DNA from: Actinomyces oris
GTDB taxonomy: Bacteria; Actinomycetota; Actinomycetes; Actinomycetales; Actinomycetaceae
Reading direction: 5' to 3'
NCBI RefSeq assembly: GCF_001937665.1
Contig: NZ_MSKL01000023.1
Coordinates: 10,887 to 67,009 of the forward strand
Length of the DNA: 56,123 nucleotides
Every line of letters starts with the position of its first letter. Position 1 is the first letter of the stretch. Shown piece after piece: positions 53,672 to 56,123 of the stretch. The notes under the pieces were generated by a model. It saw nothing but the letters and a program-made list of their open reading frames with translations, made no database searches and was not told the DNA's origin. The position numbers and the translations under genes were made by a program.

Positions 53672-54112
53672 TTAGTTGGGTGGCGTGTAGAAGAGTTCGA
53701 TCTCGGCAGGGAATTCGCCCCAATCCTGCTTGTCTCTGAGGACGTCGAACGTATATTTTTCGGCGATGTGCCATTGGATGGGGGTTGTGGCTCCCGCATT
53801 GCGGACGGCTTCAAGTCTCCTTAGTGTCCAGTCAACGAGTCCACCATTTCCATAAACTGAGGCTGTCCAGTTTGTCTCTATGAACTTGAGTAGCCCCTCA
53901 CCTTTGGCGTCGACGGGAATGCCATCCCGATATCCGTCGAAGGAAACGTCCCCAACATGGTAATAGTATTCTGCTGGAACGTTGGTGACCTGCTCTTTGT
54001 AATAAAGGTTACGTGTGAGTGTAGCTTCTAGGTCGTTATTGGTTCCGTGGGCGTCAACGTTCTTGTGCATGAGGGTGTCGGGAATGCCGTTTGGTGATGA
54101 GTTAAATTTCAT
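53672..54112 (-). CDS. Orphan Tox-REase-5 toxin module
   Basis: A 146-residue protein that is only the C-terminal toxin domain of a polymorphic toxin. VSFDGYRDGIPVDAKGEG carries the restriction-endonuclease D-(x)n-DxK core. The middle helix LRRLEAVRNAGATTPIQWHI leads into the conserved WHIAEK, and the end is ELFYTPPN; all match my knowledge of Tox-REase-5. No secretion, LXG or PAAR domain precedes it. The frame starts at ATG 54112 with a poor ribosome site, so it looks like a displaced cassette, silent unless recombined onto a full-length toxin. The fold predicts a DNase. The catalytic core appears intact. Confidence 0.8.
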   Translation of the reverse strand: MKFNSSPNGIPDTLMHKNVDAHGTNNDLEATLTRNLYYKEQVTNVPAEYYYHVGDVSFDGYRDGIPVDAKGEGLLKFIETNWTASVYGNGGLVDWTLRRLEAVRNAGATTPIQWHIAEKYTFDVLRDKQDWGEFPAEIELFYTPPN

Positions 54113-54259
54113 AGTTCAACTGTTCATTGTTGGTAGTCGGGTGTGGGGTGCATGGGTGTTTAGCATTTCAGGGTAGGTCTTGCTGCGACCTTGGTCGCTG
54201 TGAATAGGTGTATTGTCGCCGGAACGGGAAAAGCAGTGTGTGGATTCTATGGTCTGTTT

Positions 54260-54814
54260 TCAGTCGCATCCATGGTCTACGATGCGGCGAATGGCCTGCA
54301 TGTTTCTTTCTGTTTGCGCTGGCGAATGGATGCGCATTTTTAGGTATGTCTGATTGAGGATCAGAATTAATGAGATGTGGTTGGGAAGTGTCCAGCTTCC
54401 TGATTGCCCGACCTCGTTACTGCTGGTTGTAGGTCTCCCGTACAGGCTTGAGATTGCACTCAGGTAGTCATTGTAGATTCTATGAACGACAGGAGTCGTT
54501 CTCGGTATCAACTCTGTGGGCGGACGGGGAGTGAGTTCGATGTCGATTCCTGAGATGATGCCGGGACTGATGAAATCGTACCTAATGGTTCCGTTGTTAT
54601 TTCCGTTAGGAATGGGGATGCTGAATAGTTCCTCTTCTCCAGTCATGATCGTCCAGCCGCACTGGCCGCAAAGAGTGAAGGCTCCTTCTTTGCTGATAGG
54701 CCACGGGTGCTCTGTCCATGTTCTCACCAAGGTTGCAAAATGCTCTGCTGAGTATGTGATGAACGTGAATCCCGCAGCCTGAGTGAAGTCGATTGTGGCG
54801 GATGCATTTTCCAT
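54260..54814 (-). CDS. DUF6301-like protein, paralogue 3
   Basis: A 184-residue protein. The core HFATLVRTWTEHPWPISKEG, then AFTLCGQCGWTIMTG, then IYNDYLSAISSLYGRP matches the two upstream paralogues (WPMTLQEAFTLRDLCGW, WPITLDEAFLLRDQCGW). It is the most divergent and AT-rich of the three. AGGA lies about 8 nt before ATG 54814, preferred to ATG 54820. The pattern resembles DUF6301 proteins of actinobacteria as I recall them. An immunity role is inferred from the island. The toxin module follows 147 bp downstream. Confidence 0.55.
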   Translation of the reverse strand: MENASATIDFTQAAGFTFITYSAEHFATLVRTWTEHPWPISKEGAFTLCGQCGWTIMTGEEELFSIPIPNGNNNGTIRYDFISPGIISGIDIELTPRPPTELIPRTTPVVHRIYNDYLSAISSLYGRPTTSSNEVGQSGSWTLPNHISLILILNQTYLKMRIHSPAQTERNMQAIRRIVDHGCD

Positions 54815-54834
54815 TCCCATGTCCTAACTATTGA

Positions 54835-55362
54835 TTAACTGGGGATCGCTGAGAGTGTCGCTTCTGGCGAGCGGATATAGAGTGAGATATAAGTGTTTCC
54901 TGGTGAAAGAAAAACTGAGGATCCGTTTGGGAGGATCCAGTCCACGTACAGTCCTGTATGCTCAAGTTGCTCTTTGGGGTCGCCATACAGTTTCAAGAGC
55001 GCATCCAGGTACTCTCTGTAAATTGAGTGCGTTATTTGGGATGTCTTCTCTCGAAACTGGAGGACGGCGCGTGTGGTAATCATGATGTCGACACCACAGG
55101 TGAGGCTTTGATCGCCGGTGTCGACAAGAATGTGGCTATCCTCCATGCCGTTGCTGACTCGGGTACTGAAGTAGCGGTCACCATCTGGAGAACCAACCCA
55201 TCCGCACAGGTCGCGTAGCGTGAAGGCCTCCTGCAGAGTCATGGGCCAGGGAGCCTCCGTCCAAGCCTTGACTATGGATATCATCCGGTCGGGTGGGTAG
55301 GCGTAGAATGGGGTTCCGGCAGAACTGCTGTAGTCGCGAATTGGCGATGTATCGGCCACCAT
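54835..55362 (-). CDS. DUF6301-like protein, paralogue 2
   Basis: A 175-residue protein. Its first 22 residues (MVADTSPIRDYSSSAGTPFY and onward) are identical to those of paralogue 1 because both genes begin inside a 146-bp direct repeat. After residue 22 they diverge but keep the W-PMTL-x-EAFTLRDLCGW block, a central VDIMITTRAVL strand and IYREYLDALLKLYGDPKE. GAGGAGA lies just before the ATG at 55362. Likely an immunity-type protein; the function of DUF6301 is not established. Confidence 0.58.
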   Translation of the reverse strand: MVADTSPIRDYSSSAGTPFYAYPPDRMISIVKAWTEAPWPMTLQEAFTLRDLCGWVGSPDGDRYFSTRVSNGMEDSHILVDTGDQSLTCGVDIMITTRAVLQFREKTSQITHSIYREYLDALLKLYGDPKEQLEHTGLYVDWILPNGSSVFLSPGNTYISLYIRSPEATLSAIPS

Positions 55363-55446
55363 TGTCTCCTCAATGCGACTTGGTCTGATAGTTTGGTGTG
55401 GTTCAACGCAGGTTTTCACGCGCTCGTAAGGGTGTTTGGTGGGCTC
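55301..55446. repeat. 146-bp direct repeat, copy 1
   Basis: This block covers the first 62 bp of paralogue 2 and 84 bp upstream of it. It is almost identical to 55978-56123; I see differences only around 55420-55427. The two copies are 677 bp apart in the same orientation. Confidence 0.92.
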
Positions 55447-55475
55447 ATGAGAATGGTGTGCTTATACGGTCCGCT

Positions 55476-56039
55476 CTAGGGGAGGTCGGGTCCGTACTTG
55501 CTTTCATAGTAGGCGGCCAGCGCCGCGTTGTGTGTTTCGGTTGGCGAGTTGATGGTGACTTCGACAAATGTTCCTACAGAGGCGAGGTTTATGGATGCGT
55601 TGCTGGGGAGCATCCAGTCGCTGTGGGGACCGAACTTGTCCCTGCCTTCTTTGGGTGGGCCGTATACTGTGGTCAGGGCGTTCCGGTAGTCGGTGTAGAC
55701 GGACTGCGTGATAGCAGATACGCGCGCCTCCAGTTCCACGGGGACCCAGGTGGTCAATCGAGCATCGATGCTGTTGACGAGGCTGCGGTCCCGGGTATCT
55801 TCCATGATGGTGCCGTCTGTCTCCCCGCTGCTCACGGGGGTGGTGAAGAAAGTACCGTCGTGCGGGGCTCCGGTCCACCCGCACTGGTCGCGCAGGAGGA
55901 AGGCTTCGTCAAGAGTGATGGGCCAGGTGTGCTCCGCCCAAGCTCTCACGATGGAGACCATCTGCTCGGTGGCGTACGCGTAGAATGGGGTTCCGGCAGA
56001 ACTGCTGTAGTCGCGAATTGGCGATGTATCGGCCACCAT
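55476..56039 (-). CDS. DUF6301-like protein, paralogue 1
   Basis: A 187-residue protein sharing its start (MVADTSPIRDYSSS) with paralogue 2. Core blocks are MVSIVRAWAEHTWPITLDEA, FLLRDQCGWTGAP, SIDARLTTWVPVELEARV and VYTDYRNALTTVYGPPKEG. The same GAGGAGA site precedes the ATG at 56039. The upstream repeat reaches the window edge, so further paralogues may lie beyond. Probably one unit of a tandem array of immunity-type genes. Confidence 0.58.
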   Translation of the reverse strand: MVADTSPIRDYSSSAGTPFYAYATEQMVSIVRAWAEHTWPITLDEAFLLRDQCGWTGAPHDGTFFTTPVSSGETDGTIMEDTRDRSLVNSIDARLTTWVPVELEARVSAITQSVYTDYRNALTTVYGPPKEGRDKFGPHSDWMLPSNASINLASVGTFVEVTINSPTETHNAALAAYYESKYGPDLP

Positions 56040-56123
56040 TGTCTCCTCAATGCGACTTGGTCTGATAGTTTGGTGTGGTTCAACGCAGGTTTTCACACGG
56101 TCATAAGGGTGTTTGGTGGGCTC
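55978..56123. repeat. 146-bp direct repeat, copy 2 (reaches window end)
   Basis: Partner of 55301-55446, in the same orientation, covering the start of paralogue 1 and its upstream region up to the last base of the window. Confidence 0.92.

Overview
The window is about 56 kb of high-GC chromosomal DNA from an actinobacterium. Gene content (DUF3027, DUF4032, XPB helicase with its helicase-associated partner, Lhr, UdgB, an orphan GroEL with a CIRCE site, a WXG100 protein, an IspF/CysS/RlmB cluster), frequent leaderless promoters and protein sequence style suggest Actinomycetaceae, most likely Actinomyces. That assignment is an inference from content; no marker such as 16S rRNA is present.

Layout. 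1-6.8 kb: two HAD phosphatases, a GNAT acetyltransferase, a lipoprotein serpin, a PAS protein, the rRNA methyltransferase RlmC and tRNA-Thr(TGT). 6.9-12 kb: a DsbA-like oxidoreductase, two AT-richer immunity-like genes, a membrane protein and a Ser/Thr kinase. 12-17 kb: the sugar-ABC ATPase (UgpC/MsiK type) behind a structured leader, a DUF4032 protein and two unknown proteins. 17-24.7 kb: rlmB, cysS, an AT-rich orphan membrane gene, ispF, ung, a LytR_C protein and a GH15-like hydrolase. 24.8-32 kb: CIRCE-groL, a WXG100 gene, an HD phosphohydrolase, an OmpR-type two-component pair and an NYN nuclease. 32-38.5 kb: PspA and TPM envelope-stress genes, an amidotransferase and XPB helicase. 39-51.4 kb: helicase-associated protein, DUF3027, the DNA-repair pair lhr-udgB, and a purine permease. 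51.7 kb to the end: a minus-strand polymorphic-toxin immunity island with an orphan Tox-REase-5 toxin module, two near-duplicate Imm52-like genes, an unknown gene between them, and three tandem DUF6301-like paralogues carried on 146-bp direct repeats.

The most notable unannotated structure is a family of three intergenic elements, 122-123 bp each (20784-20905, 38807-38929, 51453-51575). Each folds end to end into a long hairpin with ends GTGTCCA/TGGACAC. Their arms and central stems differ between copies by paired, compensatory changes, as expected of a selected RNA or DNA structure rather than a plain repeat. Two other intergenic families are present: a nested palindrome of about 64 bp (three copies) and GGGGAC-rich clusters (two loci). 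At least nine genes have a strict TAnnnT box 6-7 nt before the start codon, pointing to widespread leaderless transcription.
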